DNA of 33,586 nucleotides from Thermoanaerobacterales bacterium (GTDB lineage Bacteria; Actinomycetota; Acidimicrobiia; Acidimicrobiales; JACDCH01), in NCBI GenBank assembly GCA_017577565.1, contig PKRH01000023.1:1-33586 (forward strand). Reading direction: 5' to 3'. The notes under the pieces were generated by a model. That model made no database searches. It saw only the letters and a list, made by a program, of their open reading frames with translations, and was not told the origin of the DNA. Shown piece by piece: positions 24,408 through 31,843 of the stretch (positions within the stretch are counted from its first letter, which is position 1; each line of letters starts with the position of its first letter). Both the position numbers and the translations under genes were made by a program.

Positions 24408-24442
24408 GACGCTTCCCCGACTCGCCGGAGCGGGGAAGCGTC
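24408..24442 (+). terminator. Strong hairpin after pup
   Basis: A perfect 12-bp stem GACGCTTCCCCG / CGGGGAAGCGTC with an 11-nt loop that can pair further (CTC/GAG). It starts 45 nt after the pup stop and is followed by GTCGTCTC, a weak pyrimidine run. Likely end of the dop-pup message. Confidence 0.7.
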
Positions 24443-24475
24443 GTCGTCTCGGGGCCGGTGACGCCCCGGGGCCCG

Positions 24476-24496
24476 GGTCCGCCGGGGAGGCGGACC
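24476..24496 (+). promoter_or_regulatory. Second hairpin, upstream of prcB
   Basis: A perfect 8-bp stem GGTCCGCC / GGCGGACC with loop GGGGA, ending 20 bp before the prcB -10. It may be a second terminator or an operator over the -35 region. Confidence 0.45.
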
Positions 24497-24516
24497 GCCG
24501 GCGGACGGCCAGCAGA

Positions 24517-24522
24517 TAGCCT
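24517..24522 (+). promoter_or_regulatory. -10 element for prcBA
   Basis: TAGCCT, 8 nt before ATG 24531; no Shine-Dalgarno. Confidence 0.5.
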
Positions 24523-24530
24523 GCCGGCCA

Positions 24531-25376
24531 ATGACCCTGCCGATCTTTCGAGCCGACGACGATCCCGGACCGTCCTTCCTCGAGGTGCTGCGCCGGACGG
24601 GACTCGAGCCCAACTGGGGCGAGCTGCCCCGCGACCTCGCGCCCCACGAGGTCACCCACGGCACGACCGTGGTGGCCCTGAAGTTCGCCGACGGGGTGGT
24701 GATGGCCGGTGACCGCCGGGCGACCAGCGGCAACCTCATCTCCCACCGCACGATGGAGAAGGTCTTCCCGGCCGACCGCCACTCCGGGGTGGCCATCGCC
24801 GGCGCGGCCGGTCCGGCCATCGAGATGGTCAAGCTCTTCCAGCTGCAGCTCGAGCACTACGAGAAGGTCGAGGGCAACGAGCTGTCGATCGAGGGCAAGG
24901 CCAACCAGCTGGCCCAGATGGTCCGCGGCCACCTCCCGGCCGCCCTCCAGGGCTTCGTCGTCGTGCCGCTCTTCGCCGGCTACGACCTGCGCCGGGGGAC
25001 CGGCCGCCTGTTCGAGTACGACGTCACCGGGGGGCGCTACGAGGAGAGCGAGTTCGCCGCCACCGGGTCGGGCAGCCTCCACGCCGGCACGGTCATCAAG
25101 ATGAGCTACCGGCCCGACCTCGGCCGGGACGAGGCCGTCGACCTCGCCATCAGCGCCCTGTTCCACGCCGCCGACGAGGACGCCGCCACCGGCGGCCCCG
25201 ACCTCGTGCGCGGCATCTACCCCGTCGTCGCCACGATCACGGCCGAGGGCTTCCGGCGCCTGCCGGACAGCGAGGTGGGCGACCGCTTCCGTGCCCTCGT
25301 CGAGCGCATGTCGCAGCCGGGCAGCACGACCACGACGGGCACCACCCCGACGATGCCCGGAGGTTCGCCCCGATGA
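24531..25376 (+). CDS. prcB: 20S proteasome beta subunit
   Basis: A 281-aa precursor. A 44-residue propeptide ends at THG, and mature Thr1 is T45 in TTVVAL. D61 and K77 give the canonical Thr1/Asp17/Lys33 catalytic set. The C-terminal tail is Thr/Gly/Pro-rich. TAGCCT lies 8 nt before ATG 24531, and hairpins separate it from pup, so prcBA has its own promoter. The stop overlaps the prcA start (ATGA). Confidence 0.98.
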   Translation: MTLPIFRADDDPGPSFLEVLRRTGLEPNWGELPRDLAPHEVTHGTTVVALKFADGVVMAGDRRATSGNLISHRTMEKVFPADRHSGVAIAGAAGPAIEMVKLFQLQLEHYEKVEGNELSIEGKANQLAQMVRGHLPAALQGFVVVPLFAGYDLRRGTGRLFEYDVTGGRYEESEFAATGSGSLHAGTVIKMSYRPDLGRDEAVDLAISALFHAADEDAATGGPDLVRGIYPVVATITAEGFRRLPDSEVGDRFRALVERMSQPGSTTTTGTTPTMPGGSPR

Positions 25377-26173
25377 GCATGCCCTTCTACGTCGCGCCCG
25401 AGCAGTGGATGAAGGACAAGGCCGACTTCGCGCGCAAGGGCATCGCGCGGGGTCGGGCCCTCGCCGCCCTCATGTACGAGGACGGCATCCTCATCTGCGC
25501 CGAGAACTCGTCGGCGACCCTCCGCAAGATCAGCGAGATCTACGACCGCATCGCCTTCGCCGGGGCCGGCAAGTACAACGAGTACGACCGGCTGCGGATC
25601 GCCGGCGTCCGCCACGCCGACCTCAAGGGCTACGCCTTCAGCCGCGAGGACGTCGACGCCCAGAGCCTGGCCAACGCCTACGCCCAGATGCTGGGCGACG
25701 TCTTCACCCACGAGGCCAAGCCGATGGAGGTGGAGATCCTCGTGGCCGAGGTGGGCGACGAGCCGAGCGACGACCGCCTGTTCCACATCCTCTACGACGG
25801 CACGGTCGTCGACGAGCACGGCTTCACCGTGCTCGGCGGCGAGGCCGACACGATCAGCGCCCGCCTGAAGGAGAGCTACACGGCGGGGCGGTCCCTGGTC
25901 GAGGCCGTGCGCACCGCGGTCGCGGCCCTCGCCGGCCCCGAGCGCACCCTCGAGCCAAAGGACCTCGAGGTCGCCGTCCTCAGCCGGCGCAACGGCCGGC
26001 GGGCCTTCCGGCGGCTCACCGACGAGGAGCTGGCCGAGGCGCTGCGGGGCGGGGAGGTCGAGGCGACCGGCCGGCCGGGCGTGCCCCCGGCCGAGGCCAC
26101 CGCGCCCGAGGCCGGCCCGGCGGGGGAGGAGCCCGGCGGCGAGGGCACGGGCGCCGAGGGCACCGAGGGCTGA
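25373..26173 (+). CDS. prcA: 20S proteasome alpha subunit
   Basis: A 266-aa subunit forming the outer gated ring. It starts MSMPFYVAPEQWMKDKADFARKG, the usual actinobacterial PrcA N-terminal gate and H0 helix, and keeps the Ntn fold (GRALAALMYEDGILICAENSS) without a catalytic Thr. The last 45 residues are a low-complexity Pro/Ala/Gly/Glu tail, longer than needed for the fold. Translational coupling to prcB by ATGA should favour equal synthesis. Confidence 0.98.
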   Translation: MSMPFYVAPEQWMKDKADFARKGIARGRALAALMYEDGILICAENSSATLRKISEIYDRIAFAGAGKYNEYDRLRIAGVRHADLKGYAFSREDVDAQSLANAYAQMLGDVFTHEAKPMEVEILVAEVGDEPSDDRLFHILYDGTVVDEHGFTVLGGEADTISARLKESYTAGRSLVEAVRTAVAALAGPERTLEPKDLEVAVLSRRNGRRAFRRLTDEELAEALRGGEVEATGRPGVPPAEATAPEAGPAGEEPGGEGTGAEGTEG

Positions 26174-26200
26174 GCCGGCCCGCCGGCCGGCGCCCGGCAG

Positions 26201-26530
26201 CTACCAGGCCACCGCCACGAGGCGGGCGGCCAGCACCGCCGCCACCAGGAGCACGCCGCCCAGGACCAGCCACAGGGCCGGCGGCGCCCGGTCGGCGGCC
26301 GACGCCGGCGCGACGAGGTCCTCGGGCGCCAGGTGGGCGGCCACGACCTCCCGTGCCCGCTCGACGTCCTCCGCGGTCACCAGCACCTCGACCGGCCCCA
26401 CCGGGTAGGGGCCGTCGACGTTGCCCCGCAGCTGCCACACGATGCCCTCGGCGCCCAGGTGGGCGGCCAGCACCCGTGCGACGACGGGGCTCGTCGTCGT
26501 GGTCAGCGGCACCATGGGCCCGATCGTCAC
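26201..26530 (-). CDS. DUF2007-like small protein with C-terminal membrane helix
   Basis: A 109-aa protein. VPLTTTTSPVVARVLAAHLGAEGIVWQLRGN and VEVLVTAEDVERAREVVAAH match the ferredoxin-like 'putative signal transducing' DUF2007 pattern. A single membrane helix (PALWLVLGGVLLVAAVLAARLVA) ends the chain. GTG 26530 has TACCGT 7 nt upstream; ATG 26515 is an alternative. It is convergent with prcA and divergent from pafA, interrupting the proteasome gene run on the opposite strand. Confidence 0.8.
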   Translation of the reverse strand: MTIGPMVPLTTTTSPVVARVLAAHLGAEGIVWQLRGNVDGPYPVGPVEVLVTAEDVERAREVVAAHLAPEDLVAPASAADRAPPALWLVLGGVLLVAAVLAARLVAVAW

Positions 26531-26537
26531 CGGCACG

Positions 26538-26543
26538 ACGGTA
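26538..26543 (-). promoter_or_regulatory. -10 element for the DUF2007-like gene
   Basis: TACCGT on the minus strand, 7 nt before GTG 26530. Confidence 0.45.
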
Positions 26544-26580
26544 CCGGCACCCGGCGCCCGCGCGCCGCGCGTGCGCCCTG

Positions 26581-26616
26581 GTCGGGCCCACTCGGCGCGG
26601 TGTCGGCCCCACTCGG
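26581..26616 (+). repeat. Tandem 15-bp direct repeats upstream of pafA
   Basis: GTCGGgCCCACTCGG (26581-26595) and GTCGGcCCCACTCGG (26602-26616) match at 14 of 15 bases with a 21-bp period. They occupy roughly -60 to -25 relative to a start at 26641, as expected of regulator sites on one face of the helix. Confidence 0.6.
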
Positions 26617-26628
26617 GCGGGACGGCGG

Positions 26629-26634
26629 TAGCGT
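26629..26634 (+). promoter_or_regulatory. -10 element for the pafA transcript
   Basis: TAGCGT, 6 nt before ATG 26641 of the short upstream ORF and about 55 nt before pafA. Confidence 0.5.
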
Positions 26635-26640
26635 GCGGGC

Positions 26641-26679
26641 ATGGCAGCGCGGTCCGGCAGAACGGCCGGTGGGCACTAG
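26641..26679 (+). CDS. Putative 12-codon leaderless upstream ORF before pafA
   Basis: ATG 26641 opens a 12-codon frame (MAARSGRTAGGH) that ends at TAG 26677-26679, 10 nt before the pafA start. TAGCGT lies 6 nt before this ATG, which is the spacing of other leaderless starts in the window. It has no recognisable homologue and may be a leader peptide that sets pafA translation, or may be fortuitous. It contains one AGA codon, rare in this genome's style. Confidence 0.4.
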   Translation: MAARSGRTAGGH

Positions 26680-26689
26680 GGGTCGAAGG

Positions 26690-28048
26690 ATGGATCGGCG
26701 CATCTTCGGCCTGGAGAACGAGTACGGCGTCACCTGCACGCTGCGGGGGCAGCGCCGGCTCAGCCCGGACGAGGTGGCCCGGTACCTGTTCCGGCGCGTC
26801 GTGTCGTGGGGGCGGTCGAGCAACGTCTTCCTGGCCAACGGCGCCCGGCTCTACCTGGACGTCGGCAGCCACCCCGAGTACGCCACGCCCGAGTGCGACT
26901 CGATCCTCGACCTCGTCACCCACGACAAGGCGGGGGAGCGCATCCTCGAGCAGCTGCTGGTGTCGGCCGAGGCCCGCCTGCGCGAGGAGGGCATCCGGGG
27001 CGTCATCTACCTGTTCAAGAACAACACCGACTCGGCCGGCAACTCCTACGGCTGCCACGAGAACTACCTGACGTCCCGGCGCGACGACTTCTCGCACTAC
27101 GCCGAGGTGCTCATCCCGTTCTTCGTGTCGCGCCAGATCTACGCCGGGGCCGGCAAGGTGCTGCAGACGGCCCGGGGCGCCATGTACTGCATCGCCCAGC
27201 GGGCCGAGCACATCTGGGAGGGCGTGTCCTCGGCCACCACCCGCAGCCGGCCGATCATCAACACCCGGGACGAGCCCCACGCGGACGCCGAGCGCTACCG
27301 GCGGCTCCACGTCATCGTCGGCGACTCGAACATGAGCGAGTACGCGACGTTCCTCAAGGTCGGGGCCACCTCGATCCTCCTGCGGATGCTCGAGGACCCG
27401 TCGTTCGTGCTGCGGGACATGACCCTCGAGAACCCGATCCGCGCCATCCGCGAGATCAGCCACGACCTGACCTGCCGCCGGACGGTGCGGCTCGCCAACG
27501 GCCGGGAGGCGTCGGCCCTCGACATCCAGAGCGAGTACCTCAACCGGGCCAAGCGCTACGCCGAGACCAAGGGCCTGTCCCCGCTCGAGGAGAAGGCGCT
27601 GGCCATGTGGGAGTACTGCCTGACCGGCCTGGAGTCCGACCCGTTCAAGCTCGACCGGGAGGTCGACTGGGTCATCAAGCACAAGCTCATCGAGTCCTAC
27701 GCCCAGCGGCACTCGCTGCCGCTGAGCCACCCCAAGGTGGCCCTCATCGACCTGCAGTACCACGACGTCAACCGCGAGCGGGGCCTCTTCTACCGGCTCC
27801 AGGCCCGCGACATGGTCGAGCGGGTGACCACCGACGAGGCCATCGCCGAGGCGGTCGAGACGCCGCCGCAGACGACCCGGGCCCGCCTGCGGGGCGAGTT
27901 CATCCGCCGGGCCAAGGAGCGCAAGCGCGACTACACCGTCGACTGGGTCCACCTGAAGCTGAACGACCAGGCGCAGCGCACCGTGCTGTGCAAGGACCCG
28001 TTCAAGGCCCGCGACGAGCGGGTCGAGCGCCTGATCGCCAGCCTCTGA
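26690..28048 (+). CDS. pafA: PafA, Pup-protein ligase
   Basis: A 452-aa glutamine-synthetase-like ligase that phosphorylates the C-terminal glutamate of Pup and joins it to substrate lysines. Key blocks are GLENEYGVTC with catalytic E9, RRVVSWGRSSNVFL, D57 in YLDVGSHPEYATPE, and the C-terminal Pup-docking segment DWVHLKLNDQAQRTVLCKDPF. It lacks the Dop loop. ATG 26690 is preceded by GAAGGA almost touching it. The upstream region holds a short ORF and tandem repeats. Confidence 0.98.
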   Translation: MDRRIFGLENEYGVTCTLRGQRRLSPDEVARYLFRRVVSWGRSSNVFLANGARLYLDVGSHPEYATPECDSILDLVTHDKAGERILEQLLVSAEARLREEGIRGVIYLFKNNTDSAGNSYGCHENYLTSRRDDFSHYAEVLIPFFVSRQIYAGAGKVLQTARGAMYCIAQRAEHIWEGVSSATTRSRPIINTRDEPHADAERYRRLHVIVGDSNMSEYATFLKVGATSILLRMLEDPSFVLRDMTLENPIRAIREISHDLTCRRTVRLANGREASALDIQSEYLNRAKRYAETKGLSPLEEKALAMWEYCLTGLESDPFKLDREVDWVIKHKLIESYAQRHSLPLSHPKVALIDLQYHDVNRERGLFYRLQARDMVERVTTDEAIAEAVETPPQTTRARLRGEFIRRAKERKRDYTVDWVHLKLNDQAQRTVLCKDPFKARDERVERLIASL

Positions 28049-28089
28049 CCGCCGCCGTCCGCCCGGCCGCGGGCACCCGCCGGGGGCGC

Positions 28090-28095
28090 TACGTT
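28090..28095 (+). promoter_or_regulatory. -10 element for the DUF3866-like gene
   Basis: TACGTT, 9 nt before ATG 28105. Confidence 0.45.
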
Positions 28096-28104
28096 CGGCG
28101 CCCG

Positions 28105-29121
28105 ATGCCGAGCTACGTCACGGCCACGGTCACCGAGGTGCTGAGCGAGCGGCCGGGGCTGCAACGGGTGGTCACCGACGCCGGTCGCGCCTACGTGCTC
28201 ACCGACGTGGTCGGGCCGGTCACGGTCGGCGACCAGGTCGTGCTCAACACGACCGCGGTCGAGCTGGGCCTCGGCACCGGCGGCTGGCACGTCGTGCACT
28301 GGAACCTGGCCCGCGACGCCTGGTCGCGGCCGGGCGGCGGCCACATCATGAAGGTCCGCTACACCAGCCTGCAGCACGACGCCGGCGCCGCCGAGGAGCA
28401 CCACCCCGACCTGCCGTCGACCGTGCGGGGCCTGCCCGTCGTGGTCTGCTCGCTGCACAGCCAGGTGGGGGTCGTGGCCGCCGTGGCCCGCCACCTGGCC
28501 CCGGAGGCCCGCATCGCCTACGTCATGACCGACGGGGCCGCCCTGCCGCTGGCGCTGAGCGACCTCGTGCACGAGCTGCGGACCCGGGGGATCGTCGACA
28601 CCACGGTCACGGCCGGGCACGCCTTCGGCGGCGACCTCGAGGCGGTGGCCGTGCCGTCCGCCCTGGCGCTGGCCCGGCACGTGGCCGGCGCCGACCTGGT
28701 CGTCGTCGGCATGGGGCCCGGGGTCGTCGGCACCGCGTCGTCGCTCGGGACCTCGGCCGTCGAGGTGGCCGGGATCGTCGACGCCGCCGACCGCATGGGC
28801 GCCCGGGTGGCCCTCTGCGCCCGGGTCTCCGGCGCGGACCCCCGCGACCGCCACCGGGGCGTCAGCCACCACGTCCGCACGATCCTCGGGCTCGCCGCCG
28901 TGCGCCCCGAGCTGCCGCTGCCGCCGTCCCTGGCCCACGAGCTGGTGGGCGCGACGCCGATCGAGGGCCCCGACGCGGCCGCGGTGCTCGAGCAGCTCGG
29001 GCTGGCCGTCACGACGATGGGGCGGGGCCCGGCGGACGACCCGCCGTTCTTCGCCGCCGCCTCGTCGGCCGGCGCGTGGGCCGCCGCGGCGGTGGGGCAG
29101 GTGTCGGGCGCCGCCAAGTAG
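28105..29121 (+). CDS. DUF3866-like protein of unknown function
   Basis: A 338-aa soluble protein. An N-terminal beta domain (TATVTEVLSERPGLQRVVTDAGRAYVL, VGDQVVLNTTAVELGLGTGG) precedes an alpha/beta domain with glycine-rich loops (VVVGMGPGVVGTASSLGTSAVEV). From memory this pattern is DUF3866, often found near pupylation genes in actinobacteria. TACGTT is 9 nt before ATG 28105. It lies between pafA and pafB; its stop codon TAG forms part of the pafB -10 element. No function is assigned. Confidence 0.85.
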   Translation: MPSYVTATVTEVLSERPGLQRVVTDAGRAYVLTDVVGPVTVGDQVVLNTTAVELGLGTGGWHVVHWNLARDAWSRPGGGHIMKVRYTSLQHDAGAAEEHHPDLPSTVRGLPVVVCSLHSQVGVVAAVARHLAPEARIAYVMTDGAALPLALSDLVHELRTRGIVDTTVTAGHAFGGDLEAVAVPSALALARHVAGADLVVVGMGPGVVGTASSLGTSAVEVAGIVDAADRMGARVALCARVSGADPRDRHRGVSHHVRTILGLAAVRPELPLPPSLAHELVGATPIEGPDAAAVLEQLGLAVTTMGRGPADDPPFFAAASSAGAWAAAAVGQVSGAAK

Positions 29122-29124
29122 CCT
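29119..29124 (+). promoter_or_regulatory. -10 element for pafBC
   Basis: TAGCCT, 9 nt before ATG 29134. Its TAG is the stop codon of the gene upstream. Confidence 0.45.
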
Positions 29125-29133
29125 CGGGGCCCG

Positions 29134-30066
29134 ATGTCGGCGGCGAAGCTGGAACGGCTGCTCAACCTGACGGCCCTGCTCCTGGCGACGCCGCGGCCGG
29201 TGTCCGCGGAGGAGATCCACGAGCGGCTCCGCGAGCACTACGCGGAGGACGCCGACGCGTTCCGGCGGGCGTTCGAGCGGGACAAGGACGCCCTCCGCAG
29301 CATGGGCGTCCCGATCGTGGTCGAGACCGTCCCCGGGGTGGTGCCGGCCGTCGACGGCTACCGCATCCCCCGCGACCGCTACTACCTGCGCGACCCCGGG
29401 CTCACCCCCGAGGAGCTGGCGGCGCTGCGCCTGGCGGCGTCGGTCGTGCGCCTCGAGGGGCTGTCCGCCCGCGACGCGCTGATGAAGCTCGGCGGGTTCG
29501 TGGGCGAGGGCGACGAGGGCCTCGGGCTCAGCGTCGACAGCCTGCCCGCCGCCGGCGTGGCCCCGCTGTTCGGCGCCATCACCGACCGCCACCCCGTCCG
29601 GTTCCGCTACCGGGGCCGGGACCGGACCGTCGACCCCTACCGCCTCGACTTCGCCCGGGGCCGGTGGTACCTGAGCGGCCACGACCACACCCGGGGCGCC
29701 GACCGCCTGTTCCGCCTGGACCGCCTGGAGAGCCCGATCGAGGTGCTGGCCGACCGCACGTTCGAGCGCCCGCCGGTGCCGCAGCCGGGCCTGCCCCTCG
29801 ACCCCTGGCTGCTCGGGGAGGGCGAGCCCACCGAGGCCCGCGTGCTCGTCGACGCGGCCCAGGCGCCGTGGATCGTGCAGCACCTCGGCCCCGACTCGGT
29901 GGTGGAGGAGCGGCCCGACGGCTCGGTGGTCGTCACCATGACGGTGACGAACGTCGAGAACTTCCGGTCGTTCGTGCTGACGTTCCTCGACCACGCCGAG
30001 GTCCTCGACCCGCCCGAGCTGCGCGACGACCTGGTCGCCTGGCTCGAGCGCCAGGTGGCCGCGTGA
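29134..30066 (+). CDS. pafB: PafB, WYL-domain transcriptional regulator
   Basis: A 310-aa protein with an N-terminal winged helix-turn-helix (LERLLNLTALLLATPRPVSAEEIHERL, FERDKDALRSMGVPI), a WYL domain (FRYRGRDRTVDPYRL, then RWYLSGHD and FRLDRLES) and a WCX C-terminal domain. In mycobacteria PafB and PafC act together in the LexA-independent DNA-damage response. TAGCCT lies 9 nt upstream of ATG 29134. It overlaps pafC by GTGA. Confidence 0.93.
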   Translation: MSAAKLERLLNLTALLLATPRPVSAEEIHERLREHYAEDADAFRRAFERDKDALRSMGVPIVVETVPGVVPAVDGYRIPRDRYYLRDPGLTPEELAALRLAASVVRLEGLSARDALMKLGGFVGEGDEGLGLSVDSLPAAGVAPLFGAITDRHPVRFRYRGRDRTVDPYRLDFARGRWYLSGHDHTRGADRLFRLDRLESPIEVLADRTFERPPVPQPGLPLDPWLLGEGEPTEARVLVDAAQAPWIVQHLGPDSVVEERPDGSVVVTMTVTNVENFRSFVLTFLDHAEVLDPPELRDDLVAWLERQVAA

Positions 30067-31037
30067 GCGGGCGGCGGGCACCCGCGGCGCGCACCTCGGC
30101 GTCCGACCGGGTGGCGCGCCTGCTGGCCATCGTGCCGTGGATCGCGGCGAACGACGGCCCGACGCTCGACGAGGTCAGCGCCCGCTTCGGGGTGCCCCGG
30201 GCCAAGCTCGAGGAGGACCTGCAGGTCCTGGCCATGGTCGGGCTCCCGCCCTACACGCCCGACACGCTCATCGAGGTCGTCATGGAGGGCGGCCGGGTGT
30301 GGCTGCGGTTCGCAGACGTGTTCGCCCGGCCGCTGCACCTCACCCCGGAGCAGGCGCTCGCCCTGGTGGCGGCCGGCACGGCGTCCCGGGCGCTGCCCGG
30401 GAGCGACCCCGACGGGCCCCTCGCCTCGGCCCTGGCCAAGCTGGCCGACGTGCTCGGCATCGACCCGACCGAGGCGGTGTCGGTGCGGCTGGGCGAGAGC
30501 CGGCCCGACGTGCTCGACGCCCTCCGGACCGCGGTGGCCGAGGGGCGGCAGGTGCGCATCGACTACTACTCCTACGGCCGCGACGAGCGCACCACCCGCG
30601 TCGTCGACCCCCACGCCGTGTTCGCCCACCAGGGGGCGTGGTACCTGCGGGGTTGGTGCCACCTCGCACGGGACCGGCGGGTCTTCCGGGTCGACCGGAT
30701 CGTCGAGGCCACGGTGCTGGACGAGCCGGTCGAGCGGCCGGGGGCGCCGGAGGAGGGGGCGGACGACCCCTTCGAGCTCGGTCCCGACGTGCCGCGGGTC
30801 ACCCTCGAGCTCGACCCGTCGGCCCGGTGGGTCGTCGAGACGTACCCGGTCGACGCCGTCGAGGAGCTCGGCGAGGGCCGGCTGCGGGTGCGCCTGGCGG
30901 TGGCGGCGACGCCGTGGCTCGAGCGGCTGCTCGTGCGGCTGGGGCCCGCCGCCCGGGTGGTGGCCGCCGACGACCCGGCGCTGGCCGAGGCCGGCGTCCG
31001 GGCCGCCCGTCGCATCCTCGCCCGCTACCGGCGATGA
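30063..31037 (+). CDS. pafC: PafC, WYL-domain transcriptional regulator
   Basis: A 324-aa partner of PafB. An N-terminal helix-turn-helix (VARLLAIVPWIAANDGPTLDEVSARFGVPRAKLEEDL) is followed by a WYL domain (IDYYSYGRDERTTRVVDPHAV, AWYLRGWCH, RVFRVDRI) and a WCX domain. GTG 30063 overlaps the pafB stop, so the proteins are made together, as expected for a heterodimer or, in some species, a PafBC fusion. Confidence 0.93.
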   Translation: MSGRRAPAARTSASDRVARLLAIVPWIAANDGPTLDEVSARFGVPRAKLEEDLQVLAMVGLPPYTPDTLIEVVMEGGRVWLRFADVFARPLHLTPEQALALVAAGTASRALPGSDPDGPLASALAKLADVLGIDPTEAVSVRLGESRPDVLDALRTAVAEGRQVRIDYYSYGRDERTTRVVDPHAVFAHQGAWYLRGWCHLARDRRVFRVDRIVEATVLDEPVERPGAPEEGADDPFELGPDVPRVTLELDPSARWVVETYPVDAVEELGEGRLRVRLAVAATPWLERLLVRLGPAARVVAADDPALAEAGVRAARRILARYRR

Positions 31038-31087
31038 CCTCCCGGCGGACGCGGCGCGCGCTCCCGCCCACCGGCCGGGCCTCGCGC

Positions 31088-31093
31088 TAGCCT
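31088..31093 (+). promoter_or_regulatory. -10 element for lepB
   Basis: TAGCCT, 10 nt before GTG 31104. Confidence 0.45.
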
Positions 31094-31103
31094 CCACGGC
31101 GCC

Positions 31104-31838
31104 GTGCGTGACGTCTCTCCCCAACACGGGCTGCCCGGCGACGACCGGGACGGGTCCCCGCCGGCCGACCCCGCCGCGCGGCGGCGCACGGGTCCCCGGC
31201 ACCTCGCCCGCGACCGCGGCCCGCGCCGGCGCGACCCCGACGCCGACGCCGACCGCACCGCGGACGACGCCGACGGCGCGGAGGACGACGGGAAGGAACC
31301 CCGGCACGGTCCGTGGCGGGCCGTCCTCGAGTGGGTCGCGGTCATCGGCTGCGGCGTGCTCATCGCCCTGGCCGCCCAGACGTTCCTCGTCCAGGCGTTC
31401 TGGATCCCGTCGCCGTCGATGGCCCCGACGCTCGAGGTCGGCGACCGGGTGCTGGTCAACAAGCTCGCCTACCGGGCCCACGAGGTGCGCCGCGGCGACC
31501 TCGTCGTCTTCGAGCGCCCGCCGAACGCCTCCAACGGCCAGGAGGACGAGATCAAGGACCTGATCAAGCGGGTCATCGCCGTCGAGGGCGACACGATCGA
31601 GGCCTACGAGGGGGAGGTCTACGTCAACGGCGAGCGGATCGAGGAGCCCTACCTCGCCGAGGGCACCGTGACCGAGAACCTGCCCCGGCAGGTCGTGCCC
31701 GAGGGCAAGGTCTTCGTCATGGGCGACAACCGCTCGAACAGCGAGGACAGCCGGGTCTTCGGCGCCATCGACGAGGACACGATCATCGGGCGCGCCTTCG
31801 TGAAGGTCATGCCGCTCTCCGACCTGGGGTGGCTGTGA
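31104..31838 (+). CDS. lepB: Signal peptidase I
   Basis: A 244-aa membrane protease that cleaves Sec/Tat signal peptides. About 75 N-terminal residues are Arg/Asp-rich and probably cytosolic, then one membrane helix (AVIGCGVLIALAAQTFLVQAF). The Ser/Lys dyad is S105 (IPSPSMAPTL) and K155 (LIKRVIAVEGD). Box E is GDNRSNSEDSR. TAGCCT is 10 nt before GTG 31104. It ends only 5 nt from the convergent GDPD gene, with no hairpin between. Confidence 0.96.
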   Translation: MRDVSPQHGLPGDDRDGSPPADPAARRRTGPRHLARDRGPRRRDPDADADRTADDADGAEDDGKEPRHGPWRAVLEWVAVIGCGVLIALAAQTFLVQAFWIPSPSMAPTLEVGDRVLVNKLAYRAHEVRRGDLVVFERPPNASNGQEDEIKDLIKRVIAVEGDTIEAYEGEVYVNGERIEEPYLAEGTVTENLPRQVVPEGKVFVMGDNRSNSEDSRVFGAIDEDTIIGRAFVKVMPLSDLGWL

Positions 31839-31843
31839 CCCGG

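Noticed and set aside
26174..26200. Terminator between prcA and the DUF2007-like gene
   Set aside because: Only short, overlapping GCCGGC repeats can pair; the signal is too weak to call in this base composition.
26601..26634. PafBC-type RecA-NDp promoter above pafA (TGTCGG upstream of TAGCGT)
   Set aside because: That motif needs about 8 nt between its elements; here the gap is about twice as long.
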